The notes under the pieces: model-generated
The model's database searches: none
Seen by the model: the letters and a program-made list of their open reading frames with translations, nothing else
Told to the model about the DNA's origin: nothing
Translations under genes and position numbers: made by a program
Assembly: GCF_040409955.1 (NCBI RefSeq)
Contig: NZ_CP123385.1
Coordinates: 975,501 to 1,039,500 of the forward strand
DNA length: 64,000 nt
DNA from: Salipiger sp. H15
GTDB lineage: Bacteria; Pseudomonadota; Alphaproteobacteria; Rhodobacterales; Rhodobacteraceae
Direction of reading: 5' to 3'
In this document: one piece after another, positions 35,706-45,156 of the stretch
How the letters are laid out: each line of letters begins with the position of its first letter
Numbering within the stretch: the first letter of the stretch is position 1

Positions 35706-37048
35706 AGTTCTTCGCCCTTCCGAAGCCGGTGATCGCCCCGCTGATCGCCGCCGCCGCCTCGCTCTGGCTGGCGCTGCCCGCCGCGGCCGAGATCGACGTC
35801 CAGCAGGTCGAGACGCCGCACGGCTTCAAGGCCTGGCTGGTCGAGGAGCCCTCGATCCCCTTCACCGCGCTCGAGATCCGCTTCCGCGGCGGCGCGGCGC
35901 TCGACGCGCCGGGCAAGCGCGGCGCCACCAACCTCATGGTCGGCCTGCTCGAAGAGGGCGCGGGCGGCTATGACGCGCAGGGCTTCGCCGCCGAGGCCGA
36001 GGCGCTGGCCGCGAGCTTCCAGTACGACTCCGGGCAGGATACGGTCTCGGTCTCGGCGCGGTTCCTCACCGAGAACCGCGCGCAGGCAGTGGAGCTGCTG
36101 CGCCAGAGCCTGATCGAGCCCAGCTTCTCCGACACCGCCATCGAGCGCGTCCGCGCGCAGGTGCTCTCGGGCATCCGCAGCGACGAGAAGGACCCCAACG
36201 CCATCGCCAGCACGACCTTCTACGCGAAGGTCTTCGGCGATCACCCCTACGGCTCGGATTCCTCCGGCACGGTCGAGAGCGTCTCGGCGCTGACCCGCGA
36301 CGACATCGTCGCCGCCTGGAAGAACGCGATGGCCAAGGACCGCGTCTACATCGCCGCGACCGGGGACATCTCGCCCGAGGATCTCTCGGCGCTGATCGAC
36401 AACCTGCTCGGCGACCTGCCGGAGACCGGCGCGCCGATGCCGCAGGACGTCGACGTGCAGACCAGTGCCGGGGTCACCGTGGTGCCCTTCGAGACGCCGC
36501 AGTCGGTGGCCTTCTTCGGCGAGAAGGGGCTCAAGCGCGACGACCCCGACTTCTTCGCCGCCTACGTGATGAACACCATCCTCGGCGGCGGCGGCTTCGA
36601 GGCGCGGCTGATGAAGGAGGTGCGCGAGAAGCGCGGCCTCACCTACGGGGTCTATTCCTACCTCGTGCCGATGGACCATGCCGAGCTCTACCTCGGCCAG
36701 GTGGCCTCGGCCAACGACCGCGTCGGCGAGGCGATCGGCGTGATCCGCGACGAATGGGCAAAGATGGCCGAGAGTGGCGTCACCGACGAGGAGCTGGACC
36801 AGGCCAAGACCTTCCTCACCGGCGCCTATCCCCTGCGCTTCGACGGCAATGCCCCGATTGCCGGCATCCTCGTGGGCATGCAGATGGACGGGCTGACCCC
36901 GGACTACATCGCCACGCGCAACGACCAGATCGAGGCGGTGACCCTGGACGACGTCAAGCGCGTCGCCGCCCGCCTGCTGCGGACGGATGCGCTGCGCTTC
37001 GTGGTGGTCGGCCAGCCGGTGGGCGTCGAGAGCACCGACGCGGAGTGA
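35702..37048 (+). CDS. M16 family peptidase-like protein, non-catalytic partner
   Basis: A 448-residue exported M16 homologue (signal peptide APLIAAAASLWLALPAAAE). At the position of HxxEH it reads NLMVGLLEEGAG, so zinc binding is lost. The substrate-binding Arg/Tyr region is kept (EVREKRGLTYGVYSYLVP). It likely forms a heterodimer with the upstream catalytic subunit. Tight overlap of the reading frames supports equimolar synthesis. Two hairpins, one a clear terminator, follow. Confidence 0.92.
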   Translation: MKFFALPKPVIAPLIAAAASLWLALPAAAEIDVQQVETPHGFKAWLVEEPSIPFTALEIRFRGGAALDAPGKRGATNLMVGLLEEGAGGYDAQGFAAEAEALAASFQYDSGQDTVSVSARFLTENRAQAVELLRQSLIEPSFSDTAIERVRAQVLSGIRSDEKDPNAIASTTFYAKVFGDHPYGSDSSGTVESVSALTRDDIVAAWKNAMAKDRVYIAATGDISPEDLSALIDNLLGDLPETGAPMPQDVDVQTSAGVTVVPFETPQSVAFFGEKGLKRDDPDFFAAYVMNTILGGGGFEARLMKEVREKRGLTYGVYSYLVPMDHAELYLGQVASANDRVGEAIGVIRDEWAKMAESGVTDEELDQAKTFLTGAYPLRFDGNAPIAGILVGMQMDGLTPDYIATRNDQIEAVTLDDVKRVAARLLRTDALRFVVVGQPVGVESTDAE

Positions 37049-37057
37049 GAGCGCGCG

Positions 37058-37081
37058 CCCCGGCGGGCCACACCGCCGGGG
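37058..37081 (+). terminator. Hairpin after the M16 operon
   Basis: A perfect 9-bp stem CCCCGGCGG/CCGCCGGGG with a 6-base loop, 9 bp past the stop, lacking a T tract. It precedes the stronger terminator at 37093. Confidence 0.55.
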
Positions 37082-37092
37082 CAGAATGCAGA

Positions 37093-37128
37093 GGAGGCGG
37101 GTCCATGCCGGACCCGCCTCCTTCTTTT
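37093..37128 (+). terminator. Intrinsic terminator of the lspA-DUF3035-M16-M16 operon
   Basis: A perfect 12-bp stem GGAGGCGGGTCC/GGACCCGCCTCC, loop ATGCC, then TTCTTTT. Confidence 0.92.
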
Positions 37129-37166
37129 CACGGCCGCTTCCACATGTCGGAAATATCCCGGGGGTG

Positions 37167-37183
37167 CGGGGGCAGAGCCCCCG
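37167..37183. repeat. GC-rich hairpin element between M16 and dapA
   Basis: CGGGGGC-AGA-GCCCCCG follows GAAATATCCCGGGGGTG. It looks like a short REP-type hairpin and lies 40 bp beyond the dapA stop on the minus strand, where it could end dapA transcription. Confidence 0.5.
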
Positions 37184-37222
37184 TCTTCCCGGAACCGCGG
37201 GACGCGCGCCCCGCGACGGGCC

Positions 37223-38098
37223 TCAGTGCATCAGGCCGGCGTGGCGCAGCGCCGCGTCGATGCGGGCGCGCACCGGCTCGGTCACCGGCACCAGCGGCAG
37301 GCGCATCTCGTCGTTGCAGAGGCCGAGGCGGCTCATCGCGTATTTCGCGCCGCAGACGCCCGGCTCGGCGAAGATCGCCTGGTGCAGCGGCATCAGCCGG
37401 TCCTGCAGCTCGAGCGCCTTGGCATAGTCGCCCGCCGCGGTGGCCGCCTGCATCTGCGCGCAGAGTGCCGGGGCCACGTTCGCGGTCACCGAGATGCAGC
37501 CGACGCCGCCCTGGGCGTTGAAGCCGTGCGCGGTGGCGTCCTCGCCCGAGATCTGCAGGAAGTCCGGGCCGCAGGTGATGCGCTGCGCACAGACCCGTGC
37601 GAGATCGCCGGTGGCGTCCTTGACGCCGATGATGCGCGGCAGCCTGGCAAGCTCGCCCATCGTGGCGGGGGACATGTCGACGACCGAGCGGCCGGGGATG
37701 TTGTAGATGATGATCGGCAGGTTCGCGCAGTCATGCACGGCGGTGAAATGCGCGATCAGCCCGGCCTGGGTCGGCTTGTTGTAATAGGGGGTGACCACCA
37801 GCGCCGCCTGCGCGCCCACCTTCTCGGCGAACTGCATGAAGTGGATCGCCTCGGCGGTCGAGTTCGAGCCCGCGCCCGCGATCACCGGCACCCGGCCCGC
37901 GGCGGTCTTCACGACGCACTCGACGACCGCCTCGTGCTCTTCGTAGCTGAGGGTCGGGCTCTCGCCGGTCGTTCCCACGGGCACCAGCGCCGAGCTGCCC
38001 TCGGCCACGTGCCAATCGACGAGTTTCTTGAGCGCGTCGAAATCCACGACGCCGTCCTTGAACGGCGTGACCAGTGCTGGCATCGAACCTTTGAACAT
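37223..38098 (-). CDS. dapA: 4-hydroxy-tetrahydrodipicolinate synthase
   Basis: A 291-residue TIM-barrel lyase condensing pyruvate and aspartate semialdehyde, first step of the diaminopimelate/lysine branch. It shows [10 protein letters not shown], the GTTGESPTL pocket, [11 protein letters not shown], the Tyr of [20 protein letters not shown] and the Schiff-base lysine in [10 protein letters not shown]. It is divergent from the Slt gene and not linked to dapB. Confidence 0.97.
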   Translation of the reverse strand: MFKGSMPALVTPFKDGVVDFDALKKLVDWHVAEGSSALVPVGTTGESPTLSYEEHEAVVECVVKTAAGRVPVIAGAGSNSTAEAIHFMQFAEKVGAQAALVVTPYYNKPTQAGLIAHFTAVHDCANLPIIIYNIPGRSVVDMSPATMGELARLPRIIGVKDATGDLARVCAQRITCGPDFLQISGEDATAHGFNAQGGVGCISVTANVAPALCAQMQAATAAGDYAKALELQDRLMPLHQAIFAEPGVCGAKYAMSRLGLCNDEMRLPLVPVTEPVRARIDAALRHAGLMH

Positions 38099-38238
38099 GA
38101 CACGCTCCTTGAATGTTGATGTGTTCGCTGCGGCTCCTCGAAGCGCAAGTCTGGAGGGAATGTGAATTGGAACCCTCTCCGCCCCACGCTAATGTCCGCG
38201 GCGTGTCTATTCCTTTTCGTCAAGGAAATTGCAAGCTC

Positions 38239-40188
38239 ATGTCGCGCCTCCGCGCCGCTCTCTTCCTGCTTCTTGCCCTGATTGCCACGCCCGCCCTGCC
38301 GCAAGACCGCCCGCTCGCGAAAGCGTTGGCGGAGATGCGCTCGGGCAACTGGGCCGCTGCCCTGATCGAGTCGCGCGGCGACGGTCAGGCCGCGCTCGAC
38401 GTGGTGCTCTGGCATTACCTTCGCGCCAGCCGGGGCAACGCCGCCCAGGTCATGGAGTTCATCCAGCGCAACCCGGACTGGCCGGGCATGCCCTACCTGC
38501 GCGAGAAATCCGAGATCGCCATCTCGGAATCCGATCTCGGCACCATCCGCCAGTTCTTCTCGGGCTACATGCCGCAGACCGGCGCCGGGGCGCTGGCGCT
38601 GGCGCGCGCGCACATGGCCGAGGGCGAGCGCGGGGCGGCCGAGGCCGACATCGTCATGGCTTGGCGCACCCTGCCGCTGGCCCCCGAGGAGCGGGCGACC
38701 TTCCTGCGCGACTGGGGCGACCTGCTGAAGCCGCATCACCAGGCGCGGCTCGACATGGCGCTGTGGCAGGGCTGGGAAGAGAACGCCCGGGCGCTGCTGC
38801 CGCTCGTCTCGGACGGCTGGCGCAAGCTCGCCGAGGCGCGGCTGGCGCTGCGCGCGCTCGATCCCGGCGTCGACGTGCGCATCGCCGCGGTCCCGGCGGA
38901 GCTGACCAACGATCCGGGGCTGGCCTACGAGCGCTACCTCTGGCGGATCCGCAAGGGCCGCGGGGATGACGCGATCTCGCTGCTGCTCGAGCGGTCGAGC
39001 AGCGCCGAGGCGCTTGGCGAGCCCTGGGCCTGGGCCGATCGCCGCGACGATCTCGCCCACCAGGAGCTGCGTCGGGGGGATGCCGAGACCGCCTATGCCA
39101 TCGCCTCGCGCCACGGGCTGACCGAGGGCGAGCAATTCGCGTCGCTGGAATGGCTCTCGGGCTTCATCGCGCTGCGCTTCCTCGAGGATCCGCAGACCGC
39201 GCTGCGGCACTTCCGCAATCACGACGGCGCGGTGGCCTCGCCGATCTCGAAGGGACGGGCCGGTTACTGGATCGGCCGCGCGCTCGAGGCGCTCGGCGAC
39301 ACCGAGGAGGCGCGGCAGGCCTATGCGCAGGGCGCGCAGTACCAGACCTCGTTCTACGGGCTGCTGGCGGCGGAGCGCGGCGGGCTGCCGCCGGATCCGC
39401 GCCTTGCCGGGACCGAGCAGTTCCCCGACTGGCGCAGCGCGCCATTCACCCAGAGCAGCGTCTACAGCGCCGCGGTGCTGCTGCTCGCCTCGGGCGAGAC
39501 GACGCTGGGCGAGCGCTTCCTGACGCACCTCGCCGAGGGGCTGGACCGGCAACAGATCGGCCAGCTGGGCCAGATGCTGGCGCAGATGCAGCGCCCGCAT
39601 GTCGAGGTCATGGTCGGCAAGCGCGCGGCGCAATACGGCATCGAGCTGGCGGGTCCCTATTACGCCCTGCACCCCGACCTGCTGAAGACCGAGTTCCCGA
39701 TCCCGCGCGAGATGGTGCTGGCCATCGCGCGGCGCGAGTCCGAGTTCGATCCGCGGGTTGTTTCGGGCGCGGGGGCGCGCGGGCTCATGCAGCTGATGCC
39801 GGGCACCGCCAAGGAGGTTGCGGGCTGGCTCGGCGTGCCCTACAGTTTCGAGGGGCTGCTCGACAACCCGGCCTACAACGCCAAGCTCGGCGCGCGCTAC
39901 CTGCAGAGCCTGTCCGAGAAGTTCGACGGCAACCCGGTGATGATGGCGGCGGGCTACAACGCCGGTCCGTCCCGGCCGATCAACTGGATGAAGGACTTCG
40001 GCAACCCGCTCGGCGGCGAGATCGACATGGTCGACTGGATCGAGCTGATCCCGTTCAACGAGACGCGCAACTACGTCATGCGGGTGACCGAAAGCCTGCC
40101 GATCTACCGGGCACGCCTCGGCGGCAACCCGCACCCGGTGCCGTTCAGCGAGGAGCTGCGCGGCCACACGTTGCGGGTCGGACGCTAG
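38239..40188 (+). CDS. Soluble lytic murein transglycosylase (Slt70 type)
   Basis: A 649-residue periplasmic enzyme: signal peptide SRLRAALFLLLALIATPALP. Residues about 30-450 form the superhelical U/L domains of TPR-like helices. The C-terminal catalytic lysozyme-like domain has the catalytic Glu in IARRESEFDPRVVSGAGARGLMQLMPGTA and the MMAAGYNAGPSR motif. It cleaves peptidoglycan glycan strands to anhydromuramyl products. The ATG at 38239 follows AAGGAA and begins the signal peptide; the longer frame upstream crosses the dapA promoter. Confidence 0.94.
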   Translation: MSRLRAALFLLLALIATPALPQDRPLAKALAEMRSGNWAAALIESRGDGQAALDVVLWHYLRASRGNAAQVMEFIQRNPDWPGMPYLREKSEIAISESDLGTIRQFFSGYMPQTGAGALALARAHMAEGERGAAEADIVMAWRTLPLAPEERATFLRDWGDLLKPHHQARLDMALWQGWEENARALLPLVSDGWRKLAEARLALRALDPGVDVRIAAVPAELTNDPGLAYERYLWRIRKGRGDDAISLLLERSSSAEALGEPWAWADRRDDLAHQELRRGDAETAYAIASRHGLTEGEQFASLEWLSGFIALRFLEDPQTALRHFRNHDGAVASPISKGRAGYWIGRALEALGDTEEARQAYAQGAQYQTSFYGLLAAERGGLPPDPRLAGTEQFPDWRSAPFTQSSVYSAAVLLLASGETTLGERFLTHLAEGLDRQQIGQLGQMLAQMQRPHVEVMVGKRAAQYGIELAGPYYALHPDLLKTEFPIPREMVLAIARRESEFDPRVVSGAGARGLMQLMPGTAKEVAGWLGVPYSFEGLLDNPAYNAKLGARYLQSLSEKFDGNPVMMAAGYNAGPSRPINWMKDFGNPLGGEIDMVDWIELIPFNETRNYVMRVTESLPIYRARLGGNPHPVPFSEELRGHTLRVGR

Positions 40189-40201
40189 GCCCTTACGCGA
40201 A

Positions 40202-40234
40202 ACGGGCCGGACGCGCGTCGCGTGTCCGGCCCGT
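40202..40234. terminator. Bidirectional hairpin between slt and the UbiH-type gene
   Basis: A perfect 11-bp stem ACGGGCCGGAC/GTCCGGCCCGT with 11 bases between arms (GCGCG repeats that can extend pairing). It lies between two convergent stops and lacks a T tract on either side. Confidence 0.6.
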
Positions 40235-40256
40235 GCAATGCTCAGCCCTTCATGCC

Positions 40257-41450
40257 TCAGCCCTTGGCGCCGAGCCCCATCTGCATCAGCGTCCGGCGCA
40301 CCGACTTCACCCCGTAGAGCGCGTCGAGCGCCGTGGCGCGGGCGTCGCGCAGCAGCGGGCTCGACAGCATCGAGGCGCGGTTGAGCGCGGTGATCCCGGC
40401 GACGCGGGCGCGGATGTCGGGCATCCGCTTGCGGGCATAGGCATCCAGCATCGGCGCCTCGCCAAGCGCCTCGGGGCGCGCGGCGGCGAGATCGCGCAGC
40501 ACCTTCATGTCGGCCAGCGACATGTTCAGCCCCTGAGCGCCGATCGGCGGCACCACGTGCGCCGCCTCGGCCACCAGCGCGAGCCGCTGGCCGGTGAGCG
40601 CCTCGGCGTGCTGGGCGATGATCGGCCAGAGGGTGCGGCGCGAGGCCAGCTTCAGCGGGCCGAAAAGGTGGCACGAGCGTTCGGACATGGCCGCCTCGAA
40701 GGCCTCGGGCGCGAGCGCCATCAGCGCCTCGGCCTTGGGGCCTTCCTCCATCCAGACGACCGCCGAGGAGGGGCGGCCCTCGAAATCGGGCAGCGGCACC
40801 AGCGTGAAGGGCCCGCCGGTACGGTGGATCTCGGTCGAGACATTGCCATGCGGGATCGGGTGGGTGGTGGCGAAGGCCAGCGCCTTCTGCCCGAAACGGG
40901 TGGTCTTCACCCCGATCCCCGCCGCCTCGCGCATGGGCGAGTCCCGCCCGTCGGCGGCGATCACCAGCCGGGTGCGCACCCGGCGGCCGTCGCTGAGCGT
41001 GACGCGGGCCTCGGCCTCGCGGGTGAAGAGCGCGGTGGTGGCGGTGCCGGGCAGGAAGGTGACGCCCGCCATCCCGTGCAGGTGGTCGGAAAGCTCGCGC
41101 CGCAGCAGCCAGTTGGGAAGGTTCCAGCCGAAGGGCAGCTCGGAGATCTCGGCGCTGTCGAAATCCTTGACGATGCGCGGCTCGGGCAGTTCGCCCCCGG
41201 CATCGACGATGCGCATCACCTGCAATGGCATGGCATGGGGCGCAAGGCGCTCCCAGAGGCCGGTCTCGGCAAGGAAGGCCTGCGCGGGCTGCAGGAAGGC
41301 GGTGCTGCGCAGGTCGGCGCCCTGCGCCTCGCGCTCGGTCACCGGCGGCGCCGGATCGACGCAGAGCACCGAGAAACCGGCATTGCCGAAGGCGGCGGCC
41401 GCGGTGAGCCCGGCGATCCCGCCGCCCGAGATGAGAATGTCGTAATCCAT
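40257..41450 (-). CDS. UbiH/UbiF-type FAD monooxygenase of ubiquinone synthesis
   Basis: A 397-residue flavoprotein hydroxylase: FAD-binding ILISGGGIAGLTAAAA, the second FAD motif VIAADGRDSPMR, and AAHVVPPIGAQGLNMSLAD, the UbiH-family third motif. It would hydroxylate the ubiquinone ring. Which carbon it modifies (UbiH, UbiF, UbiI or alphaproteobacterial UbiL) cannot be told from sequence alone. GGAGAGCGGTC precedes the ATG. Confidence 0.88.
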   Translation of the reverse strand: MDYDILISGGGIAGLTAAAAFGNAGFSVLCVDPAPPVTEREAQGADLRSTAFLQPAQAFLAETGLWERLAPHAMPLQVMRIVDAGGELPEPRIVKDFDSAEISELPFGWNLPNWLLRRELSDHLHGMAGVTFLPGTATTALFTREAEARVTLSDGRRVRTRLVIAADGRDSPMREAAGIGVKTTRFGQKALAFATTHPIPHGNVSTEIHRTGGPFTLVPLPDFEGRPSSAVVWMEEGPKAEALMALAPEAFEAAMSERSCHLFGPLKLASRRTLWPIIAQHAEALTGQRLALVAEAAHVVPPIGAQGLNMSLADMKVLRDLAAARPEALGEAPMLDAYARKRMPDIRARVAGITALNRASMLSSPLLRDARATALDALYGVKSVRRTLMQMGLGAKG

Positions 41451-41507
41451 GACCGCTCTCCTTTGAGCCCCCTATCTAGGGCAGGCGCGCGGCCATGACC
41501 ATGCGGC

Positions 41508-41723
41508 TTACTTGCCGACGGTGATCCACAGGATCATGAAGTAGCACACCGGGACCAGCGCGAGCGCGGTCATCGACAGGCCGGCAAGGCCGAAGGCCAG
41601 CGTGTTGACCACGGCGATCACCAGCAGCAGCGCGGCCACGAGGAAGAGCACGGCCTCGCCGCGGATCTTGCGGCTGGCGGGGGCGTGGGTGTCCTGAACG
41701 GTGGTGATGTCGGCTGCGGTCAT
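41508..41723 (-). CDS. Small two-helix membrane protein, unknown function
   Basis: A 71-residue protein with an N-terminal polar tail (MTAADITTVQDTHAPASRK) and two hydrophobic helices (residues about 24-45 and 47-68: EAVLFLVAALLLVIAVVNTL; TALALVPVCYFMILWITVG). ATG at 41723 has AGGAGATTCCG upstream, which fixes the start. It is flanked by ubiH-like and HAD genes on the same strand. I do not recognise a family. Confidence 0.75.
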   Translation of the reverse strand: MTAADITTVQDTHAPASRKIRGEAVLFLVAALLLVIAVVNTLAFGLAGLSMTALALVPVCYFMILWITVGK

Positions 41724-41822
41724 CGGAATCTCCTGTCTGGGGTCGGGCAGGAGATAGGCAGGGCGGGCCGCGCCTCCCATGGCGAAAAGTGTCGCAGGTC
41801 CGGCGCGCGGCCGGGGCGCGGC

Positions 41823-42467
41823 TCAGGAGAGCCGTGCGAGGAATTCCGTCAGATCGTCCGTATGGTGCTGGATATGCGCGCCTTCTCCGCGTTCGGGGGC
41901 GACGTGCACGGTGCGCATTCCCATGGCGTGGGGTGCGGCAAGATTACGCGGATCGTCCTCGAACATGGCGGCGGTGCCGGCGTCGGTGCCCGAGAGTGTG
42001 AAGACGGTCTCGAAGGCCAGCGGTTCGGGCTTGGGCCGGTAGTTCGCGTGCTCGACGCCGTAGATCGCATCGAAGGCGGCAGCGAGCCCGCGCGCCTCGA
42101 GCACCCGCGCCGCGTAGGGCGCGCTGCCGTTGGTGTAGACGATCTTGCGCCCCGGCAGGTTCGCGATCAGCTCGGCAAGGTGCGGGTCGGGCTCGAGCGC
42201 GTCGAAGGAGATGTCGTGCACCTCGGTCAGGTAGGCGTCGGGGTCGAGCTGGTGGTTGGCCATGAGCCCGGCCAGCGTCGTGCCGTGATCCATCCACCAG
42301 CGCTTGCGCAGGGCGTTGGCCTCGGCCTGTCCGGTGCCGGTGACTCGCATCACCACGTCGGTCATCTTGCGCTCGATCTGGTCGAAGAGACGGGCGGCAG
42401 GGGGATAGAGGGTGTTGTCGAGATCGAACACCCAGTGGCGCACGTGGGAGAAATGCTGCTTTACCAT
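41823..42467 (-). CDS. HAD-family pyrimidine 5'-nucleotidase
   Basis: A 214-residue haloacid dehalogenase-fold phosphatase of the Sdt1/YjjG-like type. Motif I VFDLDNTLYP holds the nucleophile Asp and the acid/base Asp; motif II is VYTNGSAPYA; motif III Lys lies in YRPKPEPLAF; and motif IV FEDDPRNLAAPHAMGM holds the metal-binding Asp pair. DNTLYP is characteristic of the pyrimidine nucleotidase branch. ATG at 42467. Confidence 0.87.
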   Translation of the reverse strand: MVKQHFSHVRHWVFDLDNTLYPPAARLFDQIERKMTDVVMRVTGTGQAEANALRKRWWMDHGTTLAGLMANHQLDPDAYLTEVHDISFDALEPDPHLAELIANLPGRKIVYTNGSAPYAARVLEARGLAAAFDAIYGVEHANYRPKPEPLAFETVFTLSGTDAGTAAMFEDDPRNLAAPHAMGMRTVHVAPERGEGAHIQHHTDDLTEFLARLS

Positions 42468-42613
42468 GGCCGCAACCTACGCCCCGCGGCGGCGCGCGGC
42501 AATGGGCGGCGCGGCCATCGGGAGACGGTGCGGCACATGCGACGAAGCGGGGCGTTGATCCCATGCCCCTGCTACCGCTATCTTGCTGCATCACTTACGA
42601 AGGACTGCCCCAG

Positions 42614-43258
42614 ATGAGCCAGAACCGGACACCGAACAAGGACGCTTATTCGCTGATCCTCGAGGCCATCGACCAGGGCATCTACCGCCCCGGGGACCGG
42701 CTGGTCGAAAGCGAGCTGGCCGAGCGATTCGGCGTTTCGCGCACCCCGATCCGCGAGGCGCTGCAGCGGCTCGAGACGCAATCGCTGCTGGCGCGGGACG
42801 GGCGGTCGCTGATCGTCGCCTCGCTCGACCACAACCAGATGGCCGAGCTCTACGTGGTGCGCACCGAGCTCGAGGGGCTGGCCGCGCGGCTCGCGGCGCG
42901 CCACGCCACCGAGGAAGAGGTGAAGGTGCTGCGCGACATGATCGACGAGGATCGCGCGCTGCTCAACGATCCGGCGGCGCTGGCGCGGGCCAACCGCCGT
43001 TTCCACCGGATGATCCAGCTTGCCTCGCACAACCGCTACCTCGTGCAGCAGCTCGACCTCGTGCACCGCTCCATGGCGCTGATGGCGACCACCTCGCTGG
43101 CCGCCGAGGGGCGCGGCACCAACGCGCTGGCCGAGCACGCGGCGATCGTCGACGCCATCGCCCGTCGCGACGAGGAAGCGGCCGACAAGGCGCTGCGCGA
43201 GCATATCTCGGTGGCCTTCGTCACCCGCCTCAAGCTCGACAGCCGCAAGACCGCCTGA
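42614..43258 (+). CDS. GntR-family transcriptional regulator, FCD (FadR) subfamily
   Basis: A 214-residue regulator. N-terminal winged helix-turn-helix: YSLILEAIDQGIYRPGDRLVESELAERFGVSRTPIREALQRL, identified by RLVESELAERFGVSRTPIRE. C-terminal FCD ligand domain: VRTELEGLAARLAARHATEEE, NRRFHRMIQLASHNRY and AEHAAIVDAIARRDEEAADKALREHI, with Asp/His residues that bind a metal in this family. The effector is unknown. It may control the divergent HAD gene or distant targets. ATG at 42614 follows AAGGACTGCCCC. Confidence 0.9.
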   Translation: MSQNRTPNKDAYSLILEAIDQGIYRPGDRLVESELAERFGVSRTPIREALQRLETQSLLARDGRSLIVASLDHNQMAELYVVRTELEGLAARLAARHATEEEVKVLRDMIDEDRALLNDPAALARANRRFHRMIQLASHNRYLVQQLDLVHRSMALMATTSLAAEGRGTNALAEHAAIVDAIARRDEEAADKALREHISVAFVTRLKLDSRKTA

Positions 43259-43261
43259 GCG

Positions 43262-45148
43262 TCAGGTGCCGTCGGGGGGAAGGTCCGCGCCCACGTGGTC
43301 GGGCGGCGAGCGGCCGTGGCTGGTCTTGTCCCAGTAGAAGGGGCGGCTCAGCATCTCCCAGAGCGCCTTGTAGAGCGCGACGGTCGCCAGCGGGAAATAG
43401 AGGAAGAGCGTCGGCACCCAGGGCAGCAGCCCCGGATGCGGGCTGCGCAGCACGCCGCCGAGCCCGATGAGCAGCGACACCGCCTCGGCGCCGATCAGAA
43501 GCGGCGCGGTTGCACGCAGCAGCGCCGGCGTCTCCGGCCCGCTCAGCGGATGCGGCAGGCCGAGCAGGATCAGCCAGAACGACCAGAGCAGCGGCGCGAG
43601 CAGGAATTGCAGCAGCCCGGTCAGGAAGATCACCTGAAACCCGAAGAAGCGCCACGGCCCCAGCTCGCGCAGGAGGCGGCGCGGGCTGCGCATGTGCACG
43701 AGCCAGGTGACGAGGTAACCCTTGAGCCAGCGCGAGCGCTGACGGACCCAGGGCCAGACCTCGCAGTTCGCCTCCTCGCGGGTGACCAGCGGCAGGAGCT
43801 CGGTGCGGTAGCCGAACCGGGCCAGCCGGATGCCGAGGTCGGCATCCTCGGTCACATTGAACGCATCCCAACGGCCGACCCGGTCAAGCACCTCGCGCGG
43901 AAAGAAGGCGGTCGTGCCGCCAAGCGGAACCGCGAAGCCGAGCCGCGCGAAGCCGGGCAGCAGGATGCGGAACCAGGACGCGTATTCGATGGTGAAGCAG
44001 CGCGACAGCCAGTTCGCATGGGCGTTGTAGTGGTCGAGAATGCCCTGCACGCAGCCGAGGTCCGGGGGCGCACGGCTGAAATGCGCGGCGAGGCGGCGCA
44101 GCTGGTCGGGGGCCGGGCTGTCCTCGGCGTCGTAGATCCCGATGTAGGCGCCGCGCGCGAAGTCGAGCGCATAGTTCAGCGCGCGGGGCTTGGTGGTCAC
44201 GCTGCCGCCGGGCACCTCGACGATGCGCATCCAGGGGGGCAGGGCGGTGGCCTCCAGCGTCGCGCGGGTGCGGGCGTCGTCGGCCTCGAGCACCAGCAGC
44301 GCCTCGAGCTGCGCGCGCGGGTACTCGAGCCGCCCGAGCCGCCGGACCAGCGTGGCGGCGATGTTCTCCTCGCGGTGCAGCGGGATCAGCAGCGAGAAGG
44401 ACGGGGTCTGCCGCAGTTCGGACGGCGGCGCTGGCAGCGGCCGCAGCCCGGCGACGAAGGCGGCAAGCTTGGCGATCTGCCCGAGCGCCAGCGTGGCGGC
44501 GGCAACCGCAAGCGCGCCGGAAAAGAGCAGCGCCGGGGCGGTGAGGAGCAGGCCGAGCAGCGTCGTGGCCAGCAGGACAAGCGCCAGCGCCCGCCGGGGC
44601 GTCAGCCGGTTGAGGTCGCGGCAGCTGAGATCGTCCGGCAGCGCGGTCTCGGCCGTGGCGGCCAGCTCGGCGCCGTGGCGGGCGGCCAGTTCGGCGAATA
44701 TGTCCTCCTCGGTGGCGAAGGCGATCTCCGGCTCCGGCTCGCCTGTGGGCAGGAGGGCACGCAGCTCGGCAAGCGCCTCGGGGCGGGCGAGGGCGAGCGA
44801 GAGGCGGTTGTCGCGCCGCATCAGGGGCAGGACGCAGTGCCGCAGGCAGGTGGCGGGCGGCAGCAGCCCGGCCAGCGCCGGAGCGGGGGCCAGGTCCTGC
44901 CGCGACAGCGACGGCACGCCGTGGCTGCGGGCCAGCGCATCGCGGATGGCCTCGGGGCGGGCGCGGCCCTCGGCGATCAGCAGGCGGGTGAGCGCGCTGC
45001 CCTGGGACTGGCTGCGCGCCAGCGCCTCGAGCGCTTGCGCCGGGTCGAGCGCGCCCTCCTCGACGAGGAGCGCGCAGAGCGGGCGGCCGAGACCGGGGCC
45101 CGGGCCGCTGCGGCGATGCTGGTGGTGGGTCGGAGGCGCGCCATGCAT
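43262..45148 (-). CDS. Membrane glycosyltransferase GT2 fused to a GspE/MshE-type N domain
   Basis: A 628-residue fusion. Residues about 20-80 carry two tandem segments (RPLCALLVEEGALDPAQALEALARSQ and SALTRLLIAEGRARPEAIRDALARSH) in the pattern of GSPII_E/MshEN domains, some of which bind c-di-GMP. Residues 188-240 hold two membrane helices. Residues 250-490 form a processive GT2 catalytic domain: EADD (290-291), YDAED (340-343), NVTEDAD (433-437) and QRSRW (480-484), the D, DxD, TED and QxxRW motifs of BcsA-like synthases. Four or more helices follow to residue 600. It is likely to make and export an exopolysaccharide. It is convergent with gntR (3-bp gap). An 11-bp hairpin lies directly before its start. 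Confidence 0.85.
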   Translation of the reverse strand: MHGAPPTHHQHRRSGPGPGLGRPLCALLVEEGALDPAQALEALARSQSQGSALTRLLIAEGRARPEAIRDALARSHGVPSLSRQDLAPAPALAGLLPPATCLRHCVLPLMRRDNRLSLALARPEALAELRALLPTGEPEPEIAFATEEDIFAELAARHGAELAATAETALPDDLSCRDLNRLTPRRALALVLLATTLLGLLLTAPALLFSGALAVAAATLALGQIAKLAAFVAGLRPLPAPPSELRQTPSFSLLIPLHREENIAATLVRRLGRLEYPRAQLEALLVLEADDARTRATLEATALPPWMRIVEVPGGSVTTKPRALNYALDFARGAYIGIYDAEDSPAPDQLRRLAAHFSRAPPDLGCVQGILDHYNAHANWLSRCFTIEYASWFRILLPGFARLGFAVPLGGTTAFFPREVLDRVGRWDAFNVTEDADLGIRLARFGYRTELLPLVTREEANCEVWPWVRQRSRWLKGYLVTWLVHMRSPRRLLRELGPWRFFGFQVIFLTGLLQFLLAPLLWSFWLILLGLPHPLSGPETPALLRATAPLLIGAEAVSLLIGLGGVLRSPHPGLLPWVPTLFLYFPLATVALYKALWEMLSRPFYWDKTSHGRSPPDHVGADLPPDGT

Positions 45149-45156
45149 GACAGGCT

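Noticed and set aside
37909..40674. A 921-codon minus-strand open frame across dapA and the Slt gene
   Set aside because: It is antisense to the Slt transglycosylase, whose motifs and signal peptide are clear; the composition is that of a shadow frame.
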